Shown here: positions 1-7,097 of the stretch, in pieces
How positions within the stretch are numbered: position 1 is the stretch's first letter
Layout: the number at the start of each line of letters is the position of its first letter
Source: TH-plancto1 sp031431195
GTDB taxonomy: Bacteria; Planctomycetota; Planctomycetia; Planctomycetales; Planctomycetaceae
DNA length: 49,551 nucleotides
Direction: 5' to 3'
Assembly: GCA_031431195.1 (NCBI GenBank)
Contig: JANPCU010000099.1
Span: 1-49,551, forward strand
Program-made: the position numbers and the translations under genes
The notes under the pieces: generated by a model
Seen by the model: the letters and a program-made list of their open reading frames with translations, nothing else
What the model was told of the DNA's origin: nothing
The model's database searches: none

Positions 1-2
1 TT

Positions 3-89
3 CTTCGCGTCCTTCGCGGCCTTGGTGTTCAGTTCCCGTTCCTTGAGGCCGTCAGAATCGGGAACACCAAGCTCGCCAAGGACGCGAAG
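3..89. repeat. Long inverted repeat (CTTCGCGTCCTTCGCGG type)
   Basis: Arms 3-30 and 62-89 are reverse complements with about four mismatches and can form a hairpin of about 28 bp. The arm contains CTTCGCGTCCTTCGCGG. A related element lies at 36544-36618, so this is a dispersed family and not a gene-specific terminator. Confidence 0.75.
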
Positions 90-290
90 GGGGAGCATGA
101 CATGGCCGGGGAATCGTCCGTGACCTCATTCCCAGGCCTCGACAATGACAGCTCGGCTGCGCTGTGAAATCTGTGGACCAATCATCGGGGTCTGATCTTC
201 ACCGGAGAGTGGACACCGAGAATGTTTGTGCGCTGCGCAAACTTCGAGCGACTTTCCCAAACCTCCTCGGTGGCCACACCGCGAGGACTT

Positions 291-361
291 GGCCGCAAGA
301 AACTCGACAAGCGCAAAAGAGACGGACCGTCCGTTTTGCGCTGTTTGAGTTTCTTGCGGCC
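291..361. repeat. Long inverted repeat
   Basis: The sequence beginning GGCCGCAAGAAACTC at 291 is answered by its complement ending GAGTTTCTTGCGGCC at 361. This leaves a short loop near the self-complementary ACGGACCGT. The arms are about 28-35 nt with a few mismatches. No gene is associated. Confidence 0.75.
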
Positions 362-623
362 ATCCTTCGGGGTATTCCTGTTCGATCGCGGCTACGCCGC
401 GATGGGCCCTCTGCGGTGATTTCCACTTGTCTCTGGCGTTCGATGTGTCACCGCCGGATGTCGTGAGTTCGGTGTGGGCCAGGGCTGCTCTGTGGGGGGC
501 TGCCTGCTCTTAACAGGTGTACACAAGGACGAGAGTTCCCAGCCCCAGGACTTGCTGTCCCTTCTCTTCTCAGCGATGATCAACATTGACGTGAGCGAAG
601 CCAGTCAGTCGAACGGAGTGGGC

Positions 624-1133
624 ATGGCGATTCGGTCGAACCATTATGATGTGGCCTTTGAGGCGTACCTGATTGCCACGGGACGACCGTTTGTCGCCAT
701 CGACGAAACCCGTCGTGCTCAACTGGCGGATGTCTCCCTGAAGTCGATGGACTTTATCGTCGACGGGGGCGAGCACCGGTTATTACTGGACATCAAAGGG
801 CGGAAGTTTCCGACCGGCGGAAACACCGGCACACGCTGGGAATGCTGGGCCGACACCGATGATGTCGAGTCGCTGCTGCGTTGGGAACAGGTGTTCGGCA
901 ACCGCTTTCGCGCGGCGTTCGTCTTTGCCTACGAGATCGTCGACCCGCGCTGGTACGCCTGGCACCCGCAGCGCTGGGAGTACGCGGGTCGGACTTACGC
1001 CTTCTATGCGGTGTGGGTCCGCGACTATGCCGAAGTCATGCGGCAGCGTTCCCCGCGCTGGGAAACCGTGGCCCTGCCGACCCGAGACTACGCTCGCCTC
1101 CGCCGCCCGTGGGAAGAGTTCCTGCCCGCGTGA
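624..1133 (+). CDS. HYExAFE family protein
   Basis: A protein of 169 residues. Near the N-terminus it reads NHYDVAFEAYL, which fits the HYExAFE signature of a family I know mainly from planctomycetes and whose function is unknown. It continues with FVAIDETRRA and a stretch DFIVDGGEHRLLLDIKGRKF. The D..(L/D)xK pattern there resembles the core of PD-(D/E)XK nuclease folds, but that link is my inference. I chose ATG 624 because GGAG lies 5 nt upstream and family members begin just before the HYE motif. ATG 576 and an upstream start at 474 are open alternatives but add unconvincing sequence. The gene stands alone, with repeat-rich DNA before it and rdgB converging from the right. Confidence 0.8.
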   Translation: MAIRSNHYDVAFEAYLIATGRPFVAIDETRRAQLADVSLKSMDFIVDGGEHRLLLDIKGRKFPTGGNTGTRWECWADTDDVESLLRWEQVFGNRFRAAFVFAYEIVDPRWYAWHPQRWEYAGRTYAFYAVWVRDYAEVMRQRSPRWETVALPTRDYARLRRPWEEFLPA

Positions 1134-1216
1134 TCAGCACGGTGTCCGGCCCAGATGCGAGAGGAGTGGATCGCCAATCCACTTGCGAATCCAGACGGTT
1201 CCCGCTGCCAGAACTC

Positions 1217-1294
1217 CCCCTGATTTTGTGGTTCATGATTTTGTGATTCCTGCCTGGTTCCCAAGGAGCCAGCAGGGATTCACAAAATCAGGGG
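1217..1294. repeat. Inverted repeat between convergent genes
   Basis: CCCCTGATTTTGTG at 1217-1230 is answered by CACAAAATCAGGGG at 1281-1294. A second inner pair, GATTTTGTGATTCCTGC against a GCAGGGATTCACAAAATC-like arm, is nested inside. It lies between the convergent HYExAFE and rdgB genes and could serve as a bidirectional terminator. No T-tract follows. Confidence 0.7.
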
Positions 1295-1358
1295 AACAAA
1301 ATCATCAAGAGTCTAACTTGGCATCGAGACATCCATTCCGACTCACTCGACCAGTCAA

Positions 1359-1979
1359 TCACTCCGCCGAAAGCACCCGCACCAATTCGGGGATCAACCG
1401 ACGAAAGGCTCGCGCTCGGTGGCTGATCTGTTGCTTCACCAGCGGGCTCAGTTCGCCAAACGTCTGATGGAACTCGCGCACGAGAAAATACGGGTCGTAG
1501 CCGAACCCATTCGCCCCGCGAGCCGTGTCGATAATCCGCCCGCGACAGGTCGACTCGAAGCTCAACCGTACCACCCCCGTGGGGTCCGCCACCGCCACAT
1601 GGCACACGTACTCGGCCCCGCGCTGCTCGGGCGGGACTGACGCCAGCTCGGCGATCAGTTTGGCGTTGTTCCGCTCGTCGGTCGCCCCGGGATCGCTGTA
1701 GCGAGCGGAGTAGACTCCGGGCGATCCTTGCAACGCATCCACCCGCAGACCGCTGTCCTCGCCAATTGTCCAGCGTTTGAGCACCACGGCGATCTGTGTC
1801 GCTTTCAGCGCGGCGTTCTCCGCAAACGTGGTCCCCGTCTCGTCGACCTCATGCGCCTCGGGAAATTCGGCCACCGATTGCAGCGGGATGCCGACAGGTG
1901 CCAACAGGTCACGAATCTCGCGGCTCTTCTTCGCGTTCCGACTCGCCAGGACCACAGTGGGAAAAGTGAGGCCAGTCAT
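1359..1979 (-). CDS. rdgB: RdgB/HAM1 non-canonical purine NTP pyrophosphatase
   Basis: A protein of 206 residues, the normal family length. It hydrolyses XTP, dITP and ITP to monophosphates in the cytoplasm and so keeps deaminated purines out of DNA and RNA. Family motifs appear in order: ASRNAKK (12-18) for phosphate binding, DETGTTFAENAALKA (46-60), GEDSGL (73-78) with the catalytic acidic residues, PGVYSARY (87-94), GANGFGYDPYF near 155 and HRARAF near the C-terminus. Its start overlaps the stop of the upstream DUF2007 gene by 4 nt (ATGA, 1976-1979), so the two are almost certainly co-transcribed and translationally coupled. Nothing in the sequence looks degraded. Confidence 0.95.
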   Translation of the reverse strand: MTGLTFPTVVLASRNAKKSREIRDLLAPVGIPLQSVAEFPEAHEVDETGTTFAENAALKATQIAVVLKRWTIGEDSGLRVDALQGSPGVYSARYSDPGATDERNNAKLIAELASVPPEQRGAEYVCHVAVADPTGVVRLSFESTCRGRIIDTARGANGFGYDPYFLVREFHQTFGELSPLVKQQISHRARAFRRLIPELVRVLSAE

Positions 1980-2458
1980 TCCGGTGCCTCGTCGCTGACT
2001 TCCGCGTCGGGATCCGCCTCGTCCCCTTCGTGCTCGATCACGTTCCAGTCATCGAAGTCGACCTCCCCGCCCACATCCATAAACCCATAACAGCTCGGAC
2101 AGTTGACGACCGTCCCCTTCTCCGCCGGAGCGAACCGCGTCACCGTACCGCACTTGTCGCAACGGGCGTCGATCCACTCGGAGTTGAGGTCCACTGGGAC
2201 CTGGTGGGTCAGAGTTCGCTGCTGAGCCCGCTGTTCAAATGCACGGACGACAGCTGTGGCGGCCTCCAGGTCATTCGATGAGACCCACACTTTCGGTTTG
2301 TGCAAAACCGAGTTCAAGCCCCCGATCCAGACGCCAGCCTGCGAATTGTCCTCGACCACCTGGGCCGCGACGCCCGCGACGAGCAGCAGTTCGGCAATCT
2401 CGTGGGCTTCGATGTTGCTGGCAGCGGTGCAGATCGCCACCGGGTTATGCAGTTCCAT
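1976..2458 (-). CDS. DUF2007 domain protein with C-terminal zinc ribbon
   Basis: A protein of 160 residues. Residues 1-75 (starting ELHNPVAICTAASNIEAHEI, then a GVWIGG segment) match the DUF2007 putative signal-transducing fold, a small alpha/beta domain of unknown biochemical role. Residues 100-123 carry two CxxC pairs (C100/C103 and C120/C123) typical of a zinc ribbon, and the tail is very acidic. A strong AGGAGG ribosome site sits a few bases before ATG 2458. It is the first gene of a two-gene unit with rdgB (4-nt overlap) and is transcribed divergently from lepB. What it senses or binds cannot be read from the sequence. Confidence 0.8.
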   Translation of the reverse strand: MELHNPVAICTAASNIEAHEIAELLLVAGVAAQVVEDNSQAGVWIGGLNSVLHKPKVWVSSNDLEAATAVVRAFEQRAQQRTLTHQVPVDLNSEWIDARCDKCGTVTRFAPAEKGTVVNCPSCYGFMDVGGEVDFDDWNVIEHEGDEADPDAEVSDEAPE

Positions 2459-2769
2459 GATCTCTCCTCCTCGTGTGTTATCTGTGGTCTACCACAGCCA
2501 TCCCACCTCTTCAAGGACGACTCTCCGCAGATTCGGTCAGCCCCCCTCATCCAGGGCGAGCGAGAAATGGGCTCTTTCGCCCCAAGGCCGGAAGACGAGT
2601 CGCAGCGGTGACCCGATTTCCCCATTCCGAGTGGCGGAAACATTTTGCTTCCTCATGCCTTGGCCGACTTCAGAAAAATCGTCACAGGTCTGGATTCCAT
2701 TACAATAGGAAGAACGGGTAAGATCGGCACAGTCGTTTCACGCCGCACAACCCGACCCTTCATGGGATC
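2459..2769. other. Divergent intergenic region, DUF2007 gene / lepB
   Basis: About 310 nt between two divergent genes, so it should hold both promoters. TACAAT at 2701-2706, on the lepB strand, resembles a -10 box, but I see no convincing -35 partner. No convincing gene or strong palindrome is present. Confidence 0.35.
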
Positions 2770-4437
2770 ATGCCGTTGAACGGGGATCTCCCCAATTCTG
2801 AGCCCAACACCACCTCGGCGTTTCGCCATCTGGTCGAGGCCCTCCTGCTGCTCGCGGTCAGCGTGCTGATCTTCCGCACGTTCGCCGCCGAGGGGTATCT
2901 GATTTCGACGGGTTCGATGGCTCCCTGCCTGCTCGGGTATCACCGGCAGGTGACGTGCCCGACCTGCTCGCATCAGTTCGCGAAGGGGATGTCGATCGCG
3001 GAAGCCGAGGGGAGTTCTTCAATCACCTCGACGGCCTCGGCCAGTGCTGGTGACCCGCATGGTATCTCCGGCACAGCCTGTCCCAATTGCGGACGCACTG
3101 GGCTGACTGTGAACGGCCTTCCCAAGAACGAGGGGGACCAGCTGTTGGTGAATAAGCATGCCTTCATGCTTCGGAACCCGCATCGCTGGGAGGTCATCGT
3201 CTTCCGCAATCCGAGCGACCCCTTAGAGGCGTACGTCAAGCGGGCCGTCGGGCTGCCGGGCGAGACGATCGAACTACGAAACGGCGAGGTCTTCGCGAAC
3301 GGGATTCAACAGCGTAAGTCTCTGCCCGCTCAACTGGGCACACGGATTCTGGTTGACGAACACGCTCACCAGCCCGATCCCGAGAACGAGGACTGGGGAC
3401 CGCGCTGGTCGGCAGAGCAGGACGAGACCCGCTGGTCGGAAACGCCCGTGGGCTTCGATTTCCGAGGCAGTGCGAGTCCCACCGCCCCCCTCGACTGGCT
3501 AGAGTTCCGGCACTGGGTTGTGGCGGGTGGAACGCATCGGACCCAGGTCGCGCTGGCCCAGTGGCCGAAGTCTTTGGTGAAGTCATCCGCCGAGTTCAGT
3601 TCCCTCGATTACGACACCGAGAAAAAGCGTCTCTCGTTTCAGGGGGCACTGCCCGCCGAAGAGCGAGATCGCTGGGTCAGTCGCACGACGGACGCAGAAT
3701 TTCACAAGGCCATTAACAAGCTCTACACCCGCTCGCACTACGCTCCGATCTCGGACGAATACGGTTATAACCAGCGATACGAAGGGGTCACGAACTACCG
3801 CGTCCCGGATGTGATGCTGGAGTTCGAACTGGAGCAGGTGCCGAGTACGGGCGAGTTGACTGCACGGCTGGCTCACGGGCGAACTCAGGTTGATTGTGTG
3901 TTCGACTTCGCAGCTCGTACAATGAACGTGCGGTTGAAAACCTTGCCCTCCGTCGTCGCGACCGTCGCCTTGCCCAGTTCTCTGAGTACCGGCTCGCATC
4001 AGATCACCGCTTCCGTCTTTGATGGCCAATTGATCGTTGGAATCGATGAACAGCCACTCGGGGCACCGATTCCGCTCCCGGAAAATGCCGAGGAGCCTCC
4101 CGCTCCGTGGGTCGAACGAGTCGCTCGTCTCGGAGCGAAGGGATCTGCAGTCACCGTCCGCAACATCCGGCTCTACCGCGATGTCTATTATACCCCGAAG
4201 AATGAGGCTGGGGACAAGCGGTTCGCGTTGGCGGATGACGAGTATTTTGTCCTGGGCGACAACAGCCCGGTCTCTGTCGACAGCCGCTGTTGGGAATCGC
4301 CGGGTGTGCCGGAGCGATCCTTAATTGGGAAGCCGTTCGTGGTGCATCTGCCATCGCGCCCCGGTCGCATCGCCCTGGGCGGCCAGGTCACGTACGTCCG
4401 TGTGCCAGACTTTTCGCGGGTGCGTTACATCCGCTGA
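2770..4437 (+). CDS. lepB: Signal peptidase I with large insertion
   Basis: A 555-residue S26 signal peptidase, roughly twice the usual length, which cleaves signal peptides at the outer face of the inner membrane. A membrane anchor (about 21-38) precedes the catalytic serine box STGSMAP (Ser49). The general-base lysine is Lys157 in EAYVKRAVGLPGE, and the conserved FVLGDNSPVSVDSR box is at about 493-506. Two CxxC pairs (63-66 and about 104-107) sit between the serine and lysine boxes and could bind a metal. About 290 residues (roughly 180-485) are inserted before the last box. The later part (about 350-470) is a beta-rich stretch reading like a concanavalin-type sandwich. Both catalytic residues are present, so the enzyme is probably active. 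The start is weakly supported, as no clear ribosome site is seen. Confidence 0.9.
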   Translation: MPLNGDLPNSEPNTTSAFRHLVEALLLLAVSVLIFRTFAAEGYLISTGSMAPCLLGYHRQVTCPTCSHQFAKGMSIAEAEGSSSITSTASASAGDPHGISGTACPNCGRTGLTVNGLPKNEGDQLLVNKHAFMLRNPHRWEVIVFRNPSDPLEAYVKRAVGLPGETIELRNGEVFANGIQQRKSLPAQLGTRILVDEHAHQPDPENEDWGPRWSAEQDETRWSETPVGFDFRGSASPTAPLDWLEFRHWVVAGGTHRTQVALAQWPKSLVKSSAEFSSLDYDTEKKRLSFQGALPAEERDRWVSRTTDAEFHKAINKLYTRSHYAPISDEYGYNQRYEGVTNYRVPDVMLEFELEQVPSTGELTARLAHGRTQVDCVFDFAARTMNVRLKTLPSVVATVALPSSLSTGSHQITASVFDGQLIVGIDEQPLGAPIPLPENAEEPPAPWVERVARLGAKGSAVTVRNIRLYRDVYYTPKNEAGDKRFALADDEYFVLGDNSPVSVDSRCWESPGVPERSLIGKPFVVHLPSRPGRIALGGQVTYVRVPDFSRVRYIR

Positions 4438-4452
4438 CGGCATTCAATGCTT

Positions 4453-4506
4453 GTGTGGTGAGTGACTCCGCGCTCCGCTTCGCAAAGCCTTCGCGTCGCG
4501 GCTAAA
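4453..4506 (+). repeat. 54-bp direct repeat, copy 1 (left of Uma2 gene)
   Basis: It differs from the copy at 5164-5217 at only three positions by eye. The right 35 bp (GCTCCGCTTCGC through GGCTAAA) is the dispersed element also seen at 43088-43122, 45228-45262 and 46253-46285. The two 54-bp copies bracket exactly one gene, the Uma2 gene. Confidence 0.85.
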
Positions 4507-4540
4507 CTAGATCGAGTGTCAGTCATCAACGAGGAATCTC

Positions 4541-5137
4541 ATGGGCCTCCCCGCGCGAGTCAAGACGTTCACCCCGGCTGAGTATCTCACTCTGGAACGC
4601 ACTGCGGATTACCGCAGTGCGTATTTCCAGGGCGAGATATTTGCCATGGCCGGGGGTTCGCCTCGGCACAGCTTGATTCAAACGAATCTGACTGCGGAAT
4701 TAAGACAGGCACTCAAAGGTGCCCGTTGTACCGCATACAACAGCGACTTACGGATCCTCGTCCATCCCACCGGACTCTACACATATCCCGACGCCAGCAT
4801 TGTGTGTGGGCCGCTGGAACTCGCTGATGGTCAAAAGGATGTCGTGCTCAACCCGACCGTTCTGTTTGAGGTTCTTTCCGACAGCACCGAGGCTTACGAC
4901 CGTGGCCAGAAGTTTGGCCACTATCGCCAGATCGAATCGCTGCGAGAGTATGTCCTCGTCTCGCAGTCCGAGGTTCTCGTCGAGCGGTTCCAGCGGAACC
5001 CGGACAACACGTGGACGTTGAAGGAATCGCGAGGCATCGATGCTCAGCTCTCACTGAACTCCGTCGGCATCTCGATTCCGGTGATGGAGATCTACGACAA
5101 AGTCGATTTCTCGAAAGCCGACGCGGAAACCGTCTGA
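4541..5137 (+). CDS. Uma2 family putative endonuclease (DUF820)
   Basis: A protein of 198 residues with the Uma2/DUF820 restriction-endonuclease-like fold. Start-proximal FTPAEYL and YFQGEIFAMAG are typical. The likely metal-binding residues of the PD-(D/E)XK core are Asp84 (TYPDASIV), Glu110 (LFEVLSDST) and Lys124 (YDRGQKFGHY). The family is greatly expanded in cyanobacteria and planctomycetes and its role is not settled, so nuclease activity here is inference. A GAGGA ribosome site precedes ATG 4541. The gene lies alone between near-identical 54-bp direct repeats, unlike the three other Uma2 genes in the window, which lie in the nuo locus. It is not especially close in sequence to those three. 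Confidence 0.85.
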   Translation: MGLPARVKTFTPAEYLTLERTADYRSAYFQGEIFAMAGGSPRHSLIQTNLTAELRQALKGARCTAYNSDLRILVHPTGLYTYPDASIVCGPLELADGQKDVVLNPTVLFEVLSDSTEAYDRGQKFGHYRQIESLREYVLVSQSEVLVERFQRNPDNTWTLKESRGIDAQLSLNSVGISIPVMEIYDKVDFSKADAETV

Positions 5138-5163
5138 GTGAAATCGTCAGTCGCAATCAGACC

Positions 5164-5217
5164 GTGTGGTGAGTCACTCCGTGCTCCGCTTCGCAGAGCC
5201 TTCGCGTCGCGGCTAAA
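5164..5217 (+). repeat. 54-bp direct repeat, copy 2 (right of Uma2 gene)
   Basis: Second copy of the element at 4453-4506, same orientation, starting 27 nt after the Uma2 stop codon. It lies just upstream of the ribosome site of the next gene. Confidence 0.85.
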
Positions 5218-5248
5218 TGGTGTGTCTGTTCACTTGAGGAATTCTTCC

Positions 5249-6226
5249 ATGCGTTGCTCATTGTTGCTCTGCTTGTCTCTCGCTTCACTGGCCCTCTCCG
5301 CCACGTTGAGAGCCGCCGACATGCCGATCTTTCCGGTGGAGGCCCCGCTCGAACAACTCTGGAACGAGGGCGAGTTCACCGAAGGGGCCGCCCTCAGTCC
5401 CGATGGCTCGATCTACTTCAGTGACATCGCCGACGTGAAGCCTGGGAAGATTCTGAAGTTCGCCCCGCAGACCGGTACGACCTCGATCCACTGCCCCGAT
5501 AGCCAGAAGAGCAACGGCCTGGTCTTCGATGCGAAGGGGCGGTTACTCGCTGCCTGTGGAGCCAACGCCGGGGCGCGGGCGATCGTCGAGATCACCCCGG
5601 ACGGGAAGGTGAAATCCCTCGTCGAGAAATTCAACGGCCAGCGATTCAACGCCCCGAATGATCTCGATGTTCACCCGCGCGGCTGGGTCTACTTCAGTGA
5701 CCCGTTCTATGTCGGGCCTGAGCCGCTCGAACTCGACCAGATGAGCGTCTACCTCTGGAAGCCCGAGGACAACTCGGTCACGCGGGTCACGACCGACATC
5801 ACCAAGCCCAACGGCGTGGCGGTCTCTCCCGATGCGCAGACCCTCTACGTGGCCGAGACCAACAACGGCAAACCGCTGCTCGGCAATTCCGAGTTCGCCG
5901 CCTGGCGGATGACGCTCAACGCCTTCCCGATCCTGGAAGACGGCACGCTGGGCGAACGCCGGATCATCGTCGACTTTGGCAAGCACGCGGGCATCGATGG
6001 CATGTGTACCGACAAAGCGGGACGTATCTTCGCGGCCATCCGCAACGAAAAACGTTTCGGCATCGCCGTCTTCGACCCCGCGACCGGAAAAGAACTGGCC
6101 TTCATCGCCACCCCCGAGCTACCGACCAATTGCTGCTTCGGCGGCGGCAACGACCGACAGACGCTCTACGTCACCGCCGGGAAAGGGTTCTTCCGGATCA
6201 AGACCGCCGTCGACGGGCCGCAGTGA
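5249..6226 (+). CDS. SMP-30/gluconolactonase-like secreted beta-propeller
   Basis: A protein of 325 residues from ATG 5249, which has GAGGA 8 nt upstream. The frame is open back to 5138, but that part runs through the 54-bp repeat and is not coding. A signal peptide (MRCSLLLCLSLASLALSATL, cleavage likely after LRAA) is followed by repeated blades such as EGAALSPDGSIYFSDI, NGLVFDAKGRLLA, FNAPNDLDVHPRGWVYFSDP and PNGVAVSPDAQTLYVAET. These match the SMP-30/gluconolactonase/LRE six-bladed propeller, where the Asn, Asp and Glu residues in such loops bind a divalent metal. Lactone hydrolysis is the family reaction, but the substrate is unknown. It faces the minus-strand gene ending at 6285 with only a short gap. 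Confidence 0.85.
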   Translation: MRCSLLLCLSLASLALSATLRAADMPIFPVEAPLEQLWNEGEFTEGAALSPDGSIYFSDIADVKPGKILKFAPQTGTTSIHCPDSQKSNGLVFDAKGRLLAACGANAGARAIVEITPDGKVKSLVEKFNGQRFNAPNDLDVHPRGWVYFSDPFYVGPEPLELDQMSVYLWKPEDNSVTRVTTDITKPNGVAVSPDAQTLYVAETNNGKPLLGNSEFAAWRMTLNAFPILEDGTLGERRIIVDFGKHAGIDGMCTDKAGRIFAAIRNEKRFGIAVFDPATGKELAFIATPELPTNCCFGGGNDRQTLYVTAGKGFFRIKTAVDGPQ

Positions 6227-6284
6227 AGTGTCGACGCATCATCGCTCGCTATTGAACTCGATCGACCGAGACACGCCTTTCGGC

Positions 6285-7004
6285 TCACGGTGTGTCCGTC
6301 ATCCCCGTTGAGGTGGCGGAAGCGCGATTGGGGGTCGCTGACCTCGGGCGAGTGCCGCTTTGAGCCGGAACCTGTCCCGACTTGCTGTTACTCGCCGGGC
6401 GCACATTCGAGCGCGGTGTTGTGGCGGCCGAGGGAATCTGTTCGACAGACTCCTCATCGGTCGCCTCTGCCGGACTTGACTGGGCTTCTACAGTCGCAGT
6501 ACCGATCGAGACCCCGTGGATCATCCACCCGCCAGGGTTCGCCGCTTCAAAGATCAGCTCGAACTGGATCTGCACCGGCTCGGAGGGGAAATACCCCTTG
6601 AACCGCAGCTGTTGATGCTCTTTGGAGAACTTCGCCGCCGTGATGACCGGCTCCAGCAGCACGATGGGGGAGAGGTCGATCTTTTGCTGCCGCAGATTGC
6701 CAAAGATCACTCCCAGGTCAGAGGCCGTATTGAGTTGGCGAAACCCCGGCGAGGCCAGATCGCGGAGGACCGTATAGTTCCCGGTCAGATTTCCCTGATT
6801 GACCGAAATCAAGGCGTTTTTAATCAACAGATTTGCCAGATTGCGAGATTCTCCCGTCAGTTTCACGGGGGGGGCCTCTGCCCTCGCCAGGGACGACGAT
6901 CCGGCGAATAACAGCAGCCCGAGGAATGCCGTCACGAAGGGGGCCAATATCGAACGAATGGGCAATTGATATGGATGCTGGGTCTCTGAATTGTTCGTCA
7001 TCAC
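6285..7004 (-). CDS. Secreted protein of unknown function
   Basis: A protein of 239 residues that I do not recognise. An N-terminal hydrophobic segment (about 20-42, ending SSSLARAEA) is a probable signal peptide. The middle (about 50-165) is a compact, likely globular domain with the readable segments YTVLRDLASPGFRQ, LGVIFGNLRQQKIDLSPI and a hydrophobic FELIFEAANPGGWMIHGVSI. The last 70 residues are Ser/Thr/Pro/Ala-rich and look disordered. It follows the YadA-like adhesin gene on the same strand after a 93-nt gap holding a strong hairpin, so it may be partly co-transcribed. A role at the cell surface or periplasm is inference from the signal peptide and neighbour. Confidence 0.65.
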   Translation of the reverse strand: MMTNNSETQHPYQLPIRSILAPFVTAFLGLLLFAGSSSLARAEAPPVKLTGESRNLANLLIKNALISVNQGNLTGNYTVLRDLASPGFRQLNTASDLGVIFGNLRQQKIDLSPIVLLEPVITAAKFSKEHQQLRFKGYFPSEPVQIQFELIFEAANPGGWMIHGVSIGTATVEAQSSPAEATDEESVEQIPSAATTPRSNVRPASNSKSGQVPAQSGTRPRSATPNRASATSTGMTDTP

Positions 7005-7033
7005 TCAATCCTTCCTTGGATCTACGAATGCGA

Positions 7034-7067
7034 AGACTTCCGAAGTCTTCTGAGACTTCGGAAGTCT
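7034..7067. terminator. 14-bp perfect inverted repeat, possible terminator or attenuator
   Basis: AGACTTCCGAAGTC (7034-7047) and its exact complement (7054-7067) enclose a 6-nt loop. Each arm is also nearly self-complementary, so two small hairpins or one large one can form. It lies after the adhesin gene stop (7098) and before the next minus-strand start (7004). No T-run follows on that strand. The GACTTC/GAAGTC words link it to the intergenic family at 13065, 30492, 35662 and 44484. Confidence 0.6.
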
Positions 7068-7097
7068 GTCCTCGCTGGGAAGCCCTCCCCGCGTGCC

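Larger units (their letters stand above)
1..623. other. Gene-free, repeat-rich left end
   Basis: I see no convincing gene here. The open frames are short, lie on both strands and run through inverted repeats. The segment holds two long inverted repeats (3-89 and 291-361) and a short palindrome near 384-400. The reading frame of the next gene stays open back to 474, but the residues before 624 do not look like part of the family. Confidence 0.6.

Noticed and set aside
164..466. Possible small gene upstream of the HYExAFE gene
   Set aside because: The frame runs through a long inverted repeat, has no ribosome site and no recognisable domain.
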